DNA of 64,000 nt from assembly GCF_000831645.3 (NCBI RefSeq), contig NZ_CP012559.1, positions 1,302,001 to 1,366,000 of the forward strand. Direction: 5' to 3'. This document shows, in pieces, positions 1 through 10,449 of this stretch (position 1 is the first letter of the stretch; each line of letters starts with the position of its first letter). The position numbers and the translations under genes were made by a program. The notes under the pieces were generated by a model. That model was not told the DNA's origin. It saw nothing but the letters and a program-made list of their open reading frames with translations, and made no database searches. The stretch comes from Companilactobacillus heilongjiangensis. GTDB taxonomy: Bacteria > Bacillota > Bacilli > Lactobacillales > Lactobacillaceae.

Positions 1-532
1 TTCCCCAACCACAACCAATATCAAGAATAGTTTCGCCAGGTTTAGTATTCAATTTGTTCAAAATATGGTGCACTTTGTTCATTTGAGCTTGTTCCAAAGT
101 ATCTTCTGGTGTGCGGAAATAAGCACATGAGTAAGTCATAGTATCGTCAAGCCACAATTTGTAAAAGTCATTCCCGATATCATAGTGCTCTTGAATTTCT
201 TTTTTATTGCCCTCTTCAGTGTGACTGAACTTAGGAATATACTTCTTTAGTTTCAAACTTGACATAAAACTGTCTGATTGAGTATAAGCAGAAGTAATCA
301 ACTTTTGAATTGAACCTTCGATTTCAAGCTTCTTATCCATATAGGCTTCACCTAAAGTCAAAGTAGCATGTTTAACAAGTTCTGAAACTGGAACCTTTTC
401 ATTAAATTTGATAGTTATATCAGATTTTCCCTCTGGTCCATAACTCTTTTCTTTGCCATCCCAGAAAATCACTTTAATAGGAATAGTAAAGGAACGTGAA
501 AATATTTCATCATAAATCTTTTTATCTAACAT
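1..532 (-). CDS. cfa: Cyclopropane-fatty-acyl-phospholipid synthase, 5' part only
   Basis: The enzyme transfers a methylene group from S-adenosylmethionine onto unsaturated acyl chains of membrane phospholipids. The first 177 codons lie on the minus strand and the window edge cuts the rest. The start is the ATG at 532: GGAGG lies just upstream, and the other nearby ATG (537) stops after three codons. The translation begins [13 protein letters not shown], continues with [15 protein letters not shown] and [10 protein letters not shown], and ends with the SAM-binding motif [11 protein letters not shown]. These are hallmark segments of the Cfa/CmaA family. Family members are about 390 residues, so roughly half is present. 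Confidence 0.9.
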   Translation of the reverse strand, partial: MLDKKIYDEIFSRSFTIPIKVIFWDGKEKSYGPEGKSDITIKFNEKVPVSELVKHATLTLGEAYMDKKLEIEGSIQKLITSAYTQSDSFMSSLKLKKYIPKFSHTEEGNKKEIQEHYDIGNDFYKLWLDDTMTYSCAYFRTPEDTLEQAQMNKVHHILNKLNTKPGETILDIGCGWG

Positions 533-660
533 AACATCCTCCAAAAAAATAGATATATTAATTGTAAATCAAATCCTGAAAAAATATAAACGAAAAGTGC
601 TATTTTTTCAGAAACATATTCAATAAAACGTCTCTTTTATTGAGTTTTATCTAACATGAT

Positions 661-872
661 ATTTAAATTTGCTGTTTTAGATTGCGAAGGAATGAAGTCT
701 GCTACGAGACCTGTTCGAGCTTAGAAAGTGGATTCGACCCTCACTTTTGAACTTCGCAAAGTACACCGATTTCAAAAAATGTCCTGTAATGTAAGAAGAG
801 AGGATTACCGTTCTTACACCACTTCCACTGTCGACTAACTTCCATCACAACTTCCGACTAATGTACTCTTTG
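661..872 (-). repeat. Structured repeat copy 1 (degenerate)
   Basis: This is a decayed member of the repeat family described under copy 9. Read on the plus strand, the order is a P3-like hairpin, a P2-like hairpin, then P1 (GTAATGTAAGAA pairing with TTCTTACACCAC). It ends with CTTCCGACTAAT as other copies do. The outer stem is largely lost. With copy 2 it makes a head-to-head pair in the 825 bp gap between rpoD and cfa. The rest of that gap (533-660 and 873-1126) is AT-rich and shows nothing I can name. Confidence 0.6.
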
Positions 873-1126
873 ATTCTAATTTCGAGAATTTTACATCCAT
901 ATTCATAAATAAGCAATACAAATATCTTAATCATCAAGTATCAGTTATCAACACAAATAAGTTGATATTTGTAATATCACATTTAATTTATTAGCCACAT
1001 AATTAATTGTAGTAATTTCAATTTTCAATAATAAATGTTGAAAATAATAGTAACTATAAATCAAATATTTTGTATTTTCCAACTAACAAAGATGAGTCAA
1101 ATCCAACATCCCAGCCAACAGATAAA

Positions 1127-1311
1127 CTAGCCTCCGGGTGCCAGAGATTTCACCAGCTATGGAGGTGGCGTTATTGCTTTAGCAATTACACCACAGGGCG
1201 ACTTTGGAGACTCGCGGGTTATGGCGAGGCTTCAAAGTGAGACTTGAGACCTTGGCTCAAGTCGGTCCTCATAGCAGGCGAAAATCTCTGGCACCCGGAG
1301 GCGGCATATTT
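1127..1311 (+). repeat. Structured repeat copy 2 (type B outer stem)
   Basis: The outer arms GCCTCCGGGTGCCAGAGATT and AATCTCTGGCACCCGGAGGC are almost perfectly complementary. Between them lie P1 (GTTATTGCTTTAGCAATTAC core), P2 (CTTTGGAGACT...GGCTTCAAAG) and P3 (GACTTGAGACC...GGCTCAAGTC). The inner modules match the type A copies, but the outer arm sequence is different. The copy lies directly downstream of the rpoD terminator. Confidence 0.85.
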
Positions 1312-1317
1312 AAAAAA

Positions 1318-1349
1318 ACAAAAAAAAGACCACCAATTGGCAGTCTTTA
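1318..1349 (-). terminator. Rho-independent terminator after rpoD
   Basis: On the minus strand the stem AAGACTGCC...GGTGGTCTT is followed by a run of T. It begins 9 bp beyond the rpoD stop codon. Confidence 0.8.
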
Positions 1350-1357
1350 AATTTTAA

Positions 1358-2473
1358 TTATTCAAGGAAATCCTTAAGTTGTTTTGATCTTGAAGGATGA
1401 CGCAATTTTCTCAATGCCTTAGCTTCAATTTGACGGATTCTTTCACGAGTAACACCGAAGACTTTACCAACTTCTTCAAGTGTTCTTGTACGACCATCGT
1501 CCAAACCGAAACGAAGACGTAGCACGTTTTCTTCACGGTCTGTCAAAGTATCAAGTACATTTTCCAATTGTTCCTTCAATAGTTCATAAGATGCGTGGTC
1601 TTCAGGACTGGTTGCATCAGAATCTTCAATGAAGTCACCCAAGTGAGAGTCATCCTCTTCACCAATAGGTGTTTCCAATGAAACTGGTTCTTGAGCAATC
1701 TTCAAGATATCACGTACTTTACCAGTAGGCATATCCATTTCAGCACCGATTTCTTCAGGAAGTGGTTCACGACCTAAATCTTGAAGTAATTGACGTTGGA
1801 TTCTGATCAATTTGTTGATAGTTTCAACCATGTGAACAGGAATACGGATTGTTCTAGCTTGGTCAGCAATGGCACGAGTAATAGCCTGTCTAATCCACCA
1901 GGTTGCATAAGTTGAGAACTTGAAACCTAGACGGTAATCAAACTTTTCAACGGCCTTCATTAGACCCATGTTACCTTCTTGAATTAGATCCAAGAATTGC
2001 ATACCACGACCAACATATCTCTTAGCAATTGAAACAACCAAACGCAAGTTAGCTTCAGCTAGTTTTTGCTTAGCTTCTTCATCACCTTGTTCAATCTTCA
2101 AAGCCAAGTCAACTTCTTGTTGAGCATTAAGCAAAGGAACACGACCAATTTCCTTTAGATACATACGAACAGGATCGTTAACTTTAATATCTGTAGCAGC
2201 GGCTGTAGCTTCCTTTTTACTCTTGCTAGCTTCCTTCTTTTCCTTTAGAAGAGCAAGTTTACTAGGATTACCTTTATCATCAACAACACCGATACCGACA
2301 TCTTCAAGTTCACTAACAAAGTTAGTTAAAGCATCACCCTTAAGTTTGTAAGGTTTGATGATTTTTTCTTGAAGGTCATCTTCTGTAATCTTACCGGTCT
2401 TTTTAAGATCTTTGATGAGTTTCTTTGTTGCAGCTTTTAATTCTTTTGATACTGCTGGTTTTTTAGTTGCCAT
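1358..2473 (-). CDS. rpoD: Primary sigma factor RpoD (SigA)
   Basis: This is the housekeeping sigma subunit, which directs RNA polymerase to -10/-35 promoters. The 371-residue protein has a lysine-rich region 1.1 (about 1-95), region 1.2 starting at [11 protein letters not shown] (about 100), region 2 with [21 protein letters not shown] and [12 protein letters not shown] (about 143-200), region 3, and region 4.2 with [15 protein letters not shown] near the C-terminus. The size fits Firmicute SigA. The ATG at 2473 has GGAGG 10 bases upstream. It follows dnaG with a 23 bp gap, the usual dnaG-rpoD operon of Gram-positive bacteria. Confidence 0.98.
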   Translation of the reverse strand: MATKKPAVSKELKAATKKLIKDLKKTGKITEDDLQEKIIKPYKLKGDALTNFVSELEDVGIGVVDDKGNPSKLALLKEKKEASKSKKEATAAATDIKVNDPVRMYLKEIGRVPLLNAQQEVDLALKIEQGDEEAKQKLAEANLRLVVSIAKRYVGRGMQFLDLIQEGNMGLMKAVEKFDYRLGFKFSTYATWWIRQAITRAIADQARTIRIPVHMVETINKLIRIQRQLLQDLGREPLPEEIGAEMDMPTGKVRDILKIAQEPVSLETPIGEEDDSHLGDFIEDSDATSPEDHASYELLKEQLENVLDTLTDREENVLRLRFGLDDGRTRTLEEVGKVFGVTRERIRQIEAKALRKLRHPSRSKQLKDFLE

Positions 2474-2496
2474 ATATATTTATTCCTCCAGTATGC

Positions 2497-4323
2497 TTAA
2501 TTGCAAAGGATTCTTCTTACATCAACCAATTGCTTCACTAATTCCATCTGCAATTTGTTGTCACCGACCATCGCCGCTTTTTTGAGTTGTTCATTGAGGT
2601 CAGCTAACTTATTTTCCAAATCAGAATTTTGAATATTACGAACATAATCATCAATTTCTTGGTCATTATATTCGTCAGGCATATTCATCATTTCTAGCTC
2701 TGCCAAAAGATTCTTGTCATCATTATCCAAAACATTCATGAAATCGGAGATATTAATCTCGTCATCATCGACATCATCCTGTTCTACATACGATAATAAA
2801 GCGTCAAAAATTCTTTGGTAATTTTGGTGAACAAAACTAAAGCCTTCACCCTTCAAGTTGATTCTGACTTCTGGAAAGTTAATTGCCCAATATAATAAGA
2901 AACGTTCCGATTTCTCCAAACGATTATATTTAGGCCTGACACTCGATGTAACTTGCTCTAGAGCGTGTTGCTGAACATCTTTATAATTGTTAGCAGGTTT
3001 TTGAATTGCTTGCTGACGACGCAGTGCATCTAATTCCTTATTGATAGCTTCCTTAGACACATGCATCTCGTCAGCGACCTTGCCAACATACATATCGACT
3101 TCAACTGGTGATTGTAATTTTACTATTTCGTGTAACGATTGATTCAGAAATTCCAACTGATCATGTTCGTTGTTCAGGTTATAATTACGTTTAAAGTAAT
3201 TCAGGATAAACGCAATCGGCGTTTGAACACCACCACTAGCCAAATTCTGAAACTTTTCAAAACCTTCGCTTCTGATATATTCATCAGGATCCATTCGATT
3301 AGGAATACTGATAACGCCATAGGTGAAACGCTCATCCGTCAGTTGGGTCAAAGCACGGTAAGTAGCTTCAACACCGGGATCATCACCATCGTAACAAACA
3401 TTGATCTTGTTGGTTAAACGGCTCAACACGTAAAGCTGCTGGTCCGTTAAACTGGTACCCATTGATGCGACACCATTGGTAACACCGGCTTTATAAGCAC
3501 TAATAACATCCATGAATCCTTCAAACAAAATTACGTTGCCTTTTTCACGGATTTCTTTTTTGGCATTATTCAAATTGAACAATGTTTTACCCTTATTAAA
3601 GATTTCCGTCTCCGGACTATTGAGATATTTAGCAGTTGAAGCCTCTTTATCTAAAATACGTCCAGAAAAAGCAATGATATTGCCGGATTCATCAGTTATC
3701 GGAATCATCACTCGATCACGAAAGCGGTCGAATAATTCTCCTTCCTGATTTTCAGCGAATAGTCCTGATTTTTTCAAAACATCTTCACTGATATCACGGT
3801 CCTTGAAGAACTGTAACAATAGATTATTGTTATTAGGTGCATAACCGATTCCAAAGGTCTGAATCAAATCATCCGAAAGATCACGATTCTTGAGGTACTT
3901 CAAAGCTGGAGTACCATTTTCAGTCTTTGTCAAAATGTGGCTGTAAAGCTTAGCCGCATCGGCATACATTTTTAGCAATGTTTGACTGTCAGAATTTTGA
4001 TATTGCGTGTTTCTAGCTTCATATTGATCAGGAACAGAAATATTCCCCATTTGGGCGACTTCAATCACTGCTTCAGGGAAAGTTTTATTCTCCATCTCCA
4101 TGATGAACTTATAAACATTGCCACCACGACCACAACTAAAGCAATGAAAAATTTGTTTGTCCTCTGCGACTGAAAACGAAGGAGTTCGTTCTTCATGAAA
4201 CGGGCAAAGTCCAAACAAATTCTTACCTGACTTCTTTAATTGTACATACTTGCTGATAACATCGACAATATCTGTCTTCGAGGTAACTTCATCAATGAAT
4301 TCCTGAGGAATTCTCGTTGCCAT
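2497..4323 (-). CDS. dnaG: DNA primase
   Basis: DnaG makes the RNA primers for DNA replication at the fork. From the ATG at 4323 it is 608 residues. A CHC2-type zinc ribbon (C40, H43, C61, C64 in CPFHEERT...HCFSCG) comes first. The catalytic TOPRIM core follows, with ILFEGFMDVISAYKAG and the acidic CYDGDDPG motif. The C-terminal helicase-binding domain ends the protein. A GTG three codons upstream is also in frame but lies inside the GAGGTGA ribosome site, so ATG 4323 is preferred. The gene is cotranscribed with rpoD. Confidence 0.97.
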   Translation of the reverse strand: MATRIPQEFIDEVTSKTDIVDVISKYVQLKKSGKNLFGLCPFHEERTPSFSVAEDKQIFHCFSCGRGGNVYKFIMEMENKTFPEAVIEVAQMGNISVPDQYEARNTQYQNSDSQTLLKMYADAAKLYSHILTKTENGTPALKYLKNRDLSDDLIQTFGIGYAPNNNNLLLQFFKDRDISEDVLKKSGLFAENQEGELFDRFRDRVMIPITDESGNIIAFSGRILDKEASTAKYLNSPETEIFNKGKTLFNLNNAKKEIREKGNVILFEGFMDVISAYKAGVTNGVASMGTSLTDQQLYVLSRLTNKINVCYDGDDPGVEATYRALTQLTDERFTYGVISIPNRMDPDEYIRSEGFEKFQNLASGGVQTPIAFILNYFKRNYNLNNEHDQLEFLNQSLHEIVKLQSPVEVDMYVGKVADEMHVSKEAINKELDALRRQQAIQKPANNYKDVQQHALEQVTSSVRPKYNRLEKSERFLLYWAINFPEVRINLKGEGFSFVHQNYQRIFDALLSYVEQDDVDDDEINISDFMNVLDNDDKNLLAELEMMNMPDEYNDQEIDDYVRNIQNSDLENKLADLNEQLKKAAMVGDNKLQMELVKQLVDVRRILCN

Positions 4324-4424
4324 GGCCGTCACCTCCTCATATGTTTATAAAAACCGAGAAACATAATCTAACACATTCATTTTTGGAAAACAAACATGTT
4401 GAATCGTACACAAGCGACTAAAAA

Positions 4425-4463
4425 TAAAAAAGTGCTCCCATAAAAAGTGCAAACTGGGACCAC
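4425..4463 (-). terminator. Terminator hairpin in the dnaG-rpoD leader
   Basis: On the minus strand GTGGTCCCA pairs with TGGGAGCAC (4432-4440 with 4455-4463) and six T follow. It lies about 100 bp before dnaG and downstream of a candidate promoter at 4484-4511. The glyS operon already has its own terminator at 4689-4731. This hairpin therefore seems to act on a short leader transcript. The stretch 4324-4776 shows nothing else I can name. Confidence 0.6.
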
Positions 4464-4483
4464 TGTTTGCTTGTCAATTTCTT

Positions 4484-4511
4484 ATTATACACGGTTGTTT
4501 GTAAAAGTCTA
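4484..4511 (-). promoter_or_regulatory. Candidate sigma-A promoter for dnaG-rpoD
   Basis: On the minus strand a perfect TATAAT (4484-4489) lies 16 bp from a weak -35 TAGACT (4506-4511). Transcription would start near 4477, just before the leader terminator at 4425-4463. Confidence 0.45.
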
Positions 4512-4688
4512 GATAATTGGTTACAAAATCTTTACAATCGATAACCAACAAATTAAAACAAGATTAGTTTCTAAGATTGAAATAATGTACTAAAAGTTAC
4601 GTATTTTACCGGAAGCTTAATTATTTACACAATCTTAGTAAATGCTAAACATTCTTAACATAATTACACATTCTTATTATTGCTGTAG

Positions 4689-4731
4689 CAAAAAGGCAGT
4701 CTAGCTCCCATTGGGAATTGGACTGCCTTAC
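4689..4731 (-). terminator. Terminator after glyS
   Basis: A strong stem with arms AAGGCAGTC and GACTGCCTT and an inner CTCCC/GGGA pairing lies 46 bp beyond the glyS stop. A T-rich tract follows on the minus strand. Confidence 0.75.
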
Positions 4732-4776
4732 TTGTGTTATTTTTTAAAGTTCAAATCGATCCTGGAGACGGTTAAT

Positions 4777-6837
4777 CTATTTTGTAACAATCTTAGACAA
4801 GTCACCCAAGTTTTCGATCAAGTGATTAGCAATAACCAATTGAGTCAAACGGTTATTCTTAACATTTTCATCCTTAGCCATAATCATGTTTTCATCAAAA
4901 TATGAATCGATTACTGGACGTAAGGCTGCCAATTGTTTGAATAAGTTTTCTGCATTGTCGTCACTGACTTTAGCGACTTGTTCCTTCAATTGTGATTCTG
5001 AAGGATTTTCGAACAACTTATCATCAACTGTTAAGTCATCTGAGTAACCAAACTTGGCTTTCTTAGACAAGTTAACGATTCTACCAAGTGCTTCCATGAC
5101 AACTTTAAAATCATCATCTTTAACATGGTTTTGAAGTACTTCAGCAACATCAATCATTGCGATTGGATCAACGTTTGAACCAGATGCAACTGCATCAACG
5201 ATATCATTTCTGATACCCTTTTGATTCAACAATTGACGTACACGGTCAATCATGAATTCATTGATAGCTTTTTCATTCTTACTTAGATCTAATTTAGCAG
5301 GTACAGTCAAGTTAGCCTTCAAGTAATCTTGCAAGTCTTCAAGGTTCAATGACCATTGATAGTTATCAAGAATTCTGACGATACCATAAGCTTGACGACG
5401 CAAAGCATATGGATCATTTGAACCACTTGGAATCAAATCAACGGCATAGAATGTTACCAATGAATCAATCTTATCAGCAATAGCTAAAGCAGCACCAACT
5501 TTACTTGCTGGTAAGGCTCCTTCAGCTGAGATTGGCATGTAGTGTTCACGAACGGCTTGAGCAACTGCTTTAGTCTCGCCCATAATTTCGGCATACTTCT
5601 CACCCATGACACCTTGTAATTCAGGGAATTCGTCAACCATGCTTGTTACAAGATCAAACTTGTAAATATCGCTGGCACGTAACAAATCCTTTGTTTCAGT
5701 ATCATCTAGTTTGAATAACTTAGCCAAGTGTTCAGCAATTTGGTGAACACGAGCCATTTTTTCAAACATTGTACCGATTTTAACGTGGAAGTTAACTGAC
5801 TTAAGCTTTTCAACGTAGTCAGCAATTGTCTTCTTTTGATCTTCTTTAAAGAAGAAATCAGCATCTTCAAGACGGGCAACAAGAACTTTTTCATTACCAC
5901 GAACAACATTTTCGATATGTTCTGAGTTACCATTTCTAACTCCGATGAAGTAAGGAGCTAACTTGCCATCTTGGTCACGAACATAGAAATATCTTTGGTT
6001 ATCTTTCATTGAAGTGATAAGAACTTCTTCGGGAATTTCCAAATATTTCTTGTCGAATGAACCGGCAAAAGTAGTTGGGAATTCAACTAAGTTGTTAACT
6101 TCTTCAAGCAAGTCAGGGTCAACATCGATATCCCAGTTGTTGTCTGAAGCAATTTTGTCGATTTGGTCAGAAATAATTTGTTTACGTTCTTTAGCATCAA
6201 CAATAACGAATTGTGACTTAAGCTTTTCAACGTAATTTTTAGCGTCGTCAATTTCAACATCTTCACCTAAGAAACGGTGTCCACGTGTCATGCGGCCAGA
6301 TGTAACATCAAGAATTTTTACAGGAACTTCTTCATTATCAAGGAGTGAAACTAACCAGTGAATTGGACGGATATATTCGAAGTCATATGAACCCCAGCGC
6401 ATTCTTGTTGGGAATGTGATTGATTTGATGACTTCATCCATGTGACTCAAAACAGCCTCAACTTTTTGACCGTCTTCATGTTTTTGAATATAAGCGTATT
6501 CAACACCCTTTAATTCTTCAAAGAAGATATCATCTGGTGTCATCTTTTGTCCACGGGCAAACCCTTGAGCTGCTTTAGTCCAGTTGCCATCAGCATCTTG
6601 AGCAATTTTCTTTGAAGGACCTTTAGCTTTGATATCAATATCAGTTTGCTTTTCAGCAATACCTTTAACCAAAATAGTTAAACGTCTAGGAGTAGAAAAC
6701 TTTTCGATTGAGTCAAAAGAAATACGATTTTCCTTGAGAAACTTTTCAGCTTTTTGTGCGAATTGGTTAACACTCTTTGTTACAACATGGGCTGGCATTT
6801 CTTCCAAACCGATTTCTAGTAAGTAATTTTTAGTCAT
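4777..6837 (-). CDS. glyS: Glycine-tRNA ligase beta subunit
   Basis: This is the beta chain of the heterotetrameric bacterial glycyl-tRNA synthetase, which binds tRNA-Gly and works with the alpha chain GlyQ. The start is the ATG at 6837 ([18 protein letters not shown]), with AAGGAGAACG just upstream. A longer open frame reaches 6903 but runs inside glyQ and has no ribosome site. The 686-residue product matches the family length. Typical blocks are [10 protein letters not shown] at the N-terminus, [25 protein letters not shown]-like sequence near residue 90, and [12 protein letters not shown] in the C-terminal half. It overlaps the end of glyQ by 8 bp, indicating translational coupling. Confidence 0.96.
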   Translation of the reverse strand: MTKNYLLEIGLEEMPAHVVTKSVNQFAQKAEKFLKENRISFDSIEKFSTPRRLTILVKGIAEKQTDIDIKAKGPSKKIAQDADGNWTKAAQGFARGQKMTPDDIFFEELKGVEYAYIQKHEDGQKVEAVLSHMDEVIKSITFPTRMRWGSYDFEYIRPIHWLVSLLDNEEVPVKILDVTSGRMTRGHRFLGEDVEIDDAKNYVEKLKSQFVIVDAKERKQIISDQIDKIASDNNWDIDVDPDLLEEVNNLVEFPTTFAGSFDKKYLEIPEEVLITSMKDNQRYFYVRDQDGKLAPYFIGVRNGNSEHIENVVRGNEKVLVARLEDADFFFKEDQKKTIADYVEKLKSVNFHVKIGTMFEKMARVHQIAEHLAKLFKLDDTETKDLLRASDIYKFDLVTSMVDEFPELQGVMGEKYAEIMGETKAVAQAVREHYMPISAEGALPASKVGAALAIADKIDSLVTFYAVDLIPSGSNDPYALRRQAYGIVRILDNYQWSLNLEDLQDYLKANLTVPAKLDLSKNEKAINEFMIDRVRQLLNQKGIRNDIVDAVASGSNVDPIAMIDVAEVLQNHVKDDDFKVVMEALGRIVNLSKKAKFGYSDDLTVDDKLFENPSESQLKEQVAKVSDDNAENLFKQLAALRPVIDSYFDENMIMAKDENVKNNRLTQLVIANHLIENLGDLSKIVTK

Positions 6838-7741
6838 TTTCGTTCTCCTTTGCTGCATTGCTATTTGCCAAAAGTGGGAAGCCACGTTTCTTTCTTTCTT
6901 CAACGAAGGCTTTAGCTACCTTGTGAGCCATCTTTCTGATTCGTGACAAGAAAGCAGCACGTTCAGTAACAGAAACAGCACCACGGGCATCAAGTAAGTT
7001 AAATGTATGTGAACATTTCAAAATGTAATCGTAAGCTGGGTGAACTAAACCTAGTTCCATCAAACGGTTAGCTTCTTTTTCGTAAGCATCAAAGAATGTA
7101 AATAACATATCTTGATTGCTTTCTTCAAATGAGTATTTTGAGTGTTCGTATTCTGGTTCTTTAAAGATATCTCCATAAAGAACACCGTCGCCCCATTCCA
7201 AATCGTAAACTGAGTTAACGTCTTGGATGTATGAAGCTAAACGTTCAACACCGTAAGTAATTTCACTAGTTGTTGGGTGACATTGTAGTCCTCCGACTTG
7301 TTGGAAGTATGTGAATTGTGAAACTTCCATACCATCAAGCCAAACTTCCCAACCAACACCGGCACAGCCCATTGATGGGTTCTCCCAGTTATCTTCAACG
7401 AAACGAATATCATGTTCTAGTGGTTCAATTCCTAAAGCACGCAATGAATCAAGATAATACTCTTGAATGTTTTCTGGGGCCGGCTTCATTACAACTTGGA
7501 ATTGGTGGTGTTGATACAAACGGTTAGGGTTTTCACCATAACGACCGTCAGCTGGACGTCTTGATGGTTCAACGTAGGCAGCGTTCCAAGGTTCTGGTCC
7601 AATTGCACGTAAGAATGTGTAAGGACTCATTGTCCCGGCACCCTTTTCTGTATCGTATGCTTGCATCAACATACAACCTTTATCACCCCAAAATTTTTGA
7701 AGTGTGAGAATCATATTTTGAACATTTAACTTCTTTACCAT
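6830..7741 (-). CDS. glyQ: Glycine-tRNA ligase alpha subunit
   Basis: This catalytic chain activates glycine and charges tRNA-Gly together with GlyS. From the ATG at 7741 it is 303 residues, the normal length. It contains [33 protein letters not shown] and [19 protein letters not shown], all diagnostic of GlyQ. The open frame continues upstream to 7807, but that extension runs through the T-box terminator hairpin. The ATG at 7741 has GAAGGGAG at the right spacing. Expression is most likely controlled by the T-box at 7765-7945. Confidence 0.97.
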   Translation of the reverse strand: MVKKLNVQNMILTLQKFWGDKGCMLMQAYDTEKGAGTMSPYTFLRAIGPEPWNAAYVEPSRRPADGRYGENPNRLYQHHQFQVVMKPAPENIQEYYLDSLRALGIEPLEHDIRFVEDNWENPSMGCAGVGWEVWLDGMEVSQFTYFQQVGGLQCHPTTSEITYGVERLASYIQDVNSVYDLEWGDGVLYGDIFKEPEYEHSKYSFEESNQDMLFTFFDAYEKEANRLMELGLVHPAYDYILKCSHTFNLLDARGAVSVTERAAFLSRIRKMAHKVAKAFVEERKKRGFPLLANSNAAKENEND

Positions 7742-7764
7742 TTTTTCTCCCTTCAGGCAAAAGC

Positions 7765-7945
7765 ACAAAAAAATCCCTTGCAGTGTACACTTAGGCACTT
7801 TCTGCAAGGGACGAGTATTCGCGGTTCCACCCTAATTCAGGACCGAGGTCCTGCTCTTTTATATTCGAATTAATTGTACGCCATAAATCTGATCGAAGCT
7901 TTCACTGTCCTTCGTCGCTGTTTCAACATAAATCAATATAACCAT
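7765..7945 (-). promoter_or_regulatory. T-box leader of glyQS
   Basis: On the minus strand the conserved T-box sequence AGGGTGGAACCGCG lies at 7820-7833. A terminator follows, with stem CCCTTGCAG / CTGCAAGGG (7775-7810) and a T run. A short stem I region lies upstream and contains TTTATGGCGTAC. The GGC there is a plausible glycine specifier, but I infer this from the gene rather than from a folded model. T-box leaders read uncharged tRNA and prevent termination when the amino acid is scarce. Confidence 0.92.
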
Positions 7946-7982
7946 TTTTTTGATGATTGTCAATTGGTTTACTGAAGGTCCT

Positions 7983-8191
7983 AATTAAGTATCCCGTCTC
8001 CAGAGCTGGAAAATATTCTCAAGCTGTGCGGAACGGCTCGAGCCAAAGAGCGGTCTCGGGCCTCGGTTTGAAGCCTTGACACAGTTCGTCAAGTCTCCAA
8101 ACACGTCCGGTGGTATAAAGACGGGAGTTTCTCCCGTCCTTATACCACTACCACGGCACACAAATATTTCCCAGCTCTTCCGACTAATTTA
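7983..8191 (-). repeat. Structured repeat copy 3 (type A)
   Basis: A full type A copy with an outer stem (CCAGAGCTGGAAAATATTCT at one end, AAATATTTCCCAGCTCTTCC at the other), then P3, P2 and P1 in plus-strand order. The P1 stem is GTGGTATAAAGACGGGAG with its complement. It fills the gap between recO and the glyQS T-box. Confidence 0.85.
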
Positions 8192-8269
8192 TCAGTAATA
8201 ATTGAATGTAAAAATATTCAATTATGTTTATATTCTAGATACTTTCATTAGACAAATAACATAAAAAAA

Positions 8270-9028
8270 TTACATATGCCATCTTTTCATTCTATCAATA
8301 AACGTTTTGCTCTTAGGATAATATCCCACTGTACCAAGGTAAATTGAATCTATTGCATGTTGAATTAAGTCTTTATTATTTTCTTTGATTTCAATCTTTC
8401 CAACTTGATCTAAGCTGATTTTACTGAATAATCTTAGAAAATATACGATTCGCTTGGGAATATGCAATCGATGAATATCGCTGTCAAAATGTTTTGAGCA
8501 TAATAATCCACCCAATAGGACTGAAAAATCGAAATTCCCTTCTGTTTCTCCGCCTACTACACATGAATCCATATTTGGCGATACTCCAAATGCATCTAAC
8601 AACTTCATCTGCATAATATTGACGATAATTTGAGCATCATAGCCATTCTCGATATACAACAATGACTTAAACAACAGTCTGTACCAGCTATCTGGTATTG
8701 GATCATCCACAAATGCTTCATGATACAAATCGAATAAGAATGTTGCATACGCATTTAACTCAATGTCTTGCATGATTTCATCAAACTGCTTGATATTACT
8801 AGCTGAATTTAGAAATGACAAGCCATTATCTTTAATAACTCCTGTGTACTCGCCATATGAAAAGGTAATCACTGAGCCTGATATTTTCGACTTTGCATTT
8901 TGTGTTCCTCGGACGAAAAAGGTTCTAAATCCATATTCTCTGGTCAAAATGGTGACTAATGCATCCCGTTCTTTGTAGCGTTGGCGCCGAACTACGATAC
9001 CAAAAAAATTAGTAGGCGTGTTAGCCAT
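8270..9028 (-). CDS. recO: DNA repair protein RecO
   Basis: RecO acts with RecF and RecR to load RecA on gapped DNA. The 252-residue protein has the N-terminal OB-fold signature (GIVVRRQRYKERDALVTILT, then GFRTFFVRGTQNAKSK). Its helical C-terminal domain normally carries a four-cysteine zinc site. Here only SCVVGG and GLLCSKH remain, so the zinc site looks half lost. The ATG at 9028 overlaps the era stop by one base (TAATG), so the two are coupled. Confidence 0.93.
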   Translation of the reverse strand: MANTPTNFFGIVVRRQRYKERDALVTILTREYGFRTFFVRGTQNAKSKISGSVITFSYGEYTGVIKDNGLSFLNSASNIKQFDEIMQDIELNAYATFLFDLYHEAFVDDPIPDSWYRLLFKSLLYIENGYDAQIIVNIMQMKLLDAFGVSPNMDSCVVGGETEGNFDFSVLLGGLLCSKHFDSDIHRLHIPKRIVYFLRLFSKISLDQVGKIEIKENNKDLIQHAIDSIYLGTVGYYPKSKTFIDRMKRWHM

Positions 9029-9942
9029 TAATCTTTCAAGTCCTTCATTGAGTAGCCAGCACTTGCTAAGAATGCTTTATCATCACGCCAGTTTTTCTTT
9101 ACACGAACCCAAAGTTTTAAGTTGATCTTTTCGCCAAGCAAATGTTCAATCTTAATACGTGAACCGATACCGATATGCTTCAACATTGCACCACCACGGC
9201 CGATAACGATTGGCTTTTGGCTATCACGTTCAACGTAAATATTAGCCTCAACTTGAAGTTTTCCGGCTGCACTGCGTTGATTCATTGATTCAACGACAAC
9301 AGCGATTGAGTGAGGAATTTCATCACGTGTATCTTCCAAAATCTTTTCACGAATCAATTCTCCGACGATGAAATATTCAGGGTGATCAGTGATTTGGTCG
9401 TCAGCGTAATATTGTGGTCCAACTGGTAAGTGTTTTGTCAAAGTATCGATTAAATCGTCGATATTGTTACCGTTGGTTGCTGAAATAGGAATAATTTCGG
9501 CAAAGTCCATCAAATCTTTGTATTCATCAATTTGTGGAGCCATATCATCAGGGTTGATCAAATCAATCTTGTTTAGAACCAGAAAGACTGGTGCCTTAAC
9601 TTTCTTCAATTCTTCAATGATAAATTTATCACCAGGGCCCGATTTCTCACCGGCTTCAGTCATGAATAAGACAGCATCAACTTCTTTAAGGGCTGAAATG
9701 GCAGCTTTATCCATGTATTGATCCAAGTCATTGTGAGGCTTGTGAATACCAGGTGTGTCCAAGAAAATAATTTGACGTTCGTTGTCAGTATAAATTCCTT
9801 GAATCTTATTTCTAGTTGTTTGTGCCTTTGGTGATGTGATGGCGATTTGTTCCTTAATGATGCGGTTCATAAAGGTTGATTTACCAACATTGGGGCGTCC
9901 AATAATGGCAACGAAACCTGATTTGTAATTTTTATTATCCAT
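9028..9942 (-). CDS. era: GTPase Era
   Basis: Era is an essential GTPase that binds the 3' end of 16S rRNA and helps 30S subunit maturation. The 304-residue protein has [12 protein letters not shown] (G1), a [10 protein letters not shown]3 motif, NKID (G4), and a C-terminal KH domain ([18 protein letters not shown]). It lies 2 bp after cdd and is coupled to recO, in the common Firmicute order ybeY-cdd-era-recO. Confidence 0.98.
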   Translation of the reverse strand: MDNKNYKSGFVAIIGRPNVGKSTFMNRIIKEQIAITSPKAQTTRNKIQGIYTDNERQIIFLDTPGIHKPHNDLDQYMDKAAISALKEVDAVLFMTEAGEKSGPGDKFIIEELKKVKAPVFLVLNKIDLINPDDMAPQIDEYKDLMDFAEIIPISATNGNNIDDLIDTLTKHLPVGPQYYADDQITDHPEYFIVGELIREKILEDTRDEIPHSIAVVVESMNQRSAAGKLQVEANIYVERDSQKPIVIGRGGAMLKHIGIGSRIKIEHLLGEKINLKLWVRVKKNWRDDKAFLASAGYSMKDLKD

Positions 9943-9944
9943 AA

Positions 9945-10346
9945 TTAATCCATGTCCTTATCACTGAATGCTAGTGGCAAAATTTCTTTAAAGGTATATT
10001 CTTTGAAATCATTCGTGTTGTTTGCTAAAAACACTGTATCTTCTGGACCCATAAACTCGCTCATAACTTGTCGACAAGCTCCACAGGGCTTTGATAATTC
10101 TTTGGTCCCATTGATGATTATGATCTTCGAAACATGTTTAGCACCTTCTGAAACGGCTTTGAAAATAGCTGTCCTCTCAGCACAATTCGTTAAACCATAT
10201 GAGGCATTTTCAACATTAACACCAGAGTAGATTTTCCCATCGTCACACAGAATGGCAGCGCCAACCGTGTAATGCGAATAAGGAGCATAGGCGTTAGTCA
10301 TTGCCTTATTTGCTGCATCAAATAATTGCTTCTCATTAATTTCCAC
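9945..10346 (-). CDS. cdd: Cytidine deaminase
   Basis: This enzyme hydrolyses cytidine or deoxycytidine to uridine forms in pyrimidine salvage. The 133-residue protein has the zinc site [15 protein letters not shown] (Cys plus catalytic Glu) and [12 protein letters not shown] (two Cys), as in the tetrameric Cdd family. The start is GTG at 10346, with AGGAG nine bases upstream. It begins the cdd-era-recO group downstream of the 10405-10446 terminator. Confidence 0.96.
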   Translation of the reverse strand: MEINEKQLFDAANKAMTNAYAPYSHYTVGAAILCDDGKIYSGVNVENASYGLTNCAERTAIFKAVSEGAKHVSKIIIINGTKELSKPCGACRQVMSEFMGPEDTVFLANNTNDFKEYTFKEILPLAFSDKDMD

Positions 10347-10404
10347 TAGTTCAGTCTCCTTTTTTGTGTATCTCAGTTAATAATTATAATACAGATGAAT
10401 GGTC

Positions 10405-10446
10405 AAAAAAAAGAATATCGGGCTTATCGTCCAATATTCTTTTTAA
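10405..10446 (-). terminator. Terminator between ybeY and cdd
   Basis: The hairpin AAGAATATTGG...CCCGATATTCTT is followed on the minus strand by eight T. It lies 4 bp after the ybeY stop and separates phoH-ybeY from cdd-era-recO. Confidence 0.8.
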
Positions 10447-10449
10447 TAG

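Noticed and set aside
3139-3417. Plus-strand open frame of 92 codons inside dnaG
   Set aside because: It is antisense to a conserved coding region, lacks a ribosome site, and its translation shows no domain. The same holds for frames antisense to glyS, recO, era, aspS, rel and the GH31 gene.
6838-6903. N-terminal extension of GlyS
   Set aside because: It lies inside glyQ in another frame and has no ribosome site.
7742-7807. N-terminal extension of GlyQ
   Set aside because: The added codons translate the T-box terminator hairpin and have no ribosome site; ATG 7741 has both site and family-like start.
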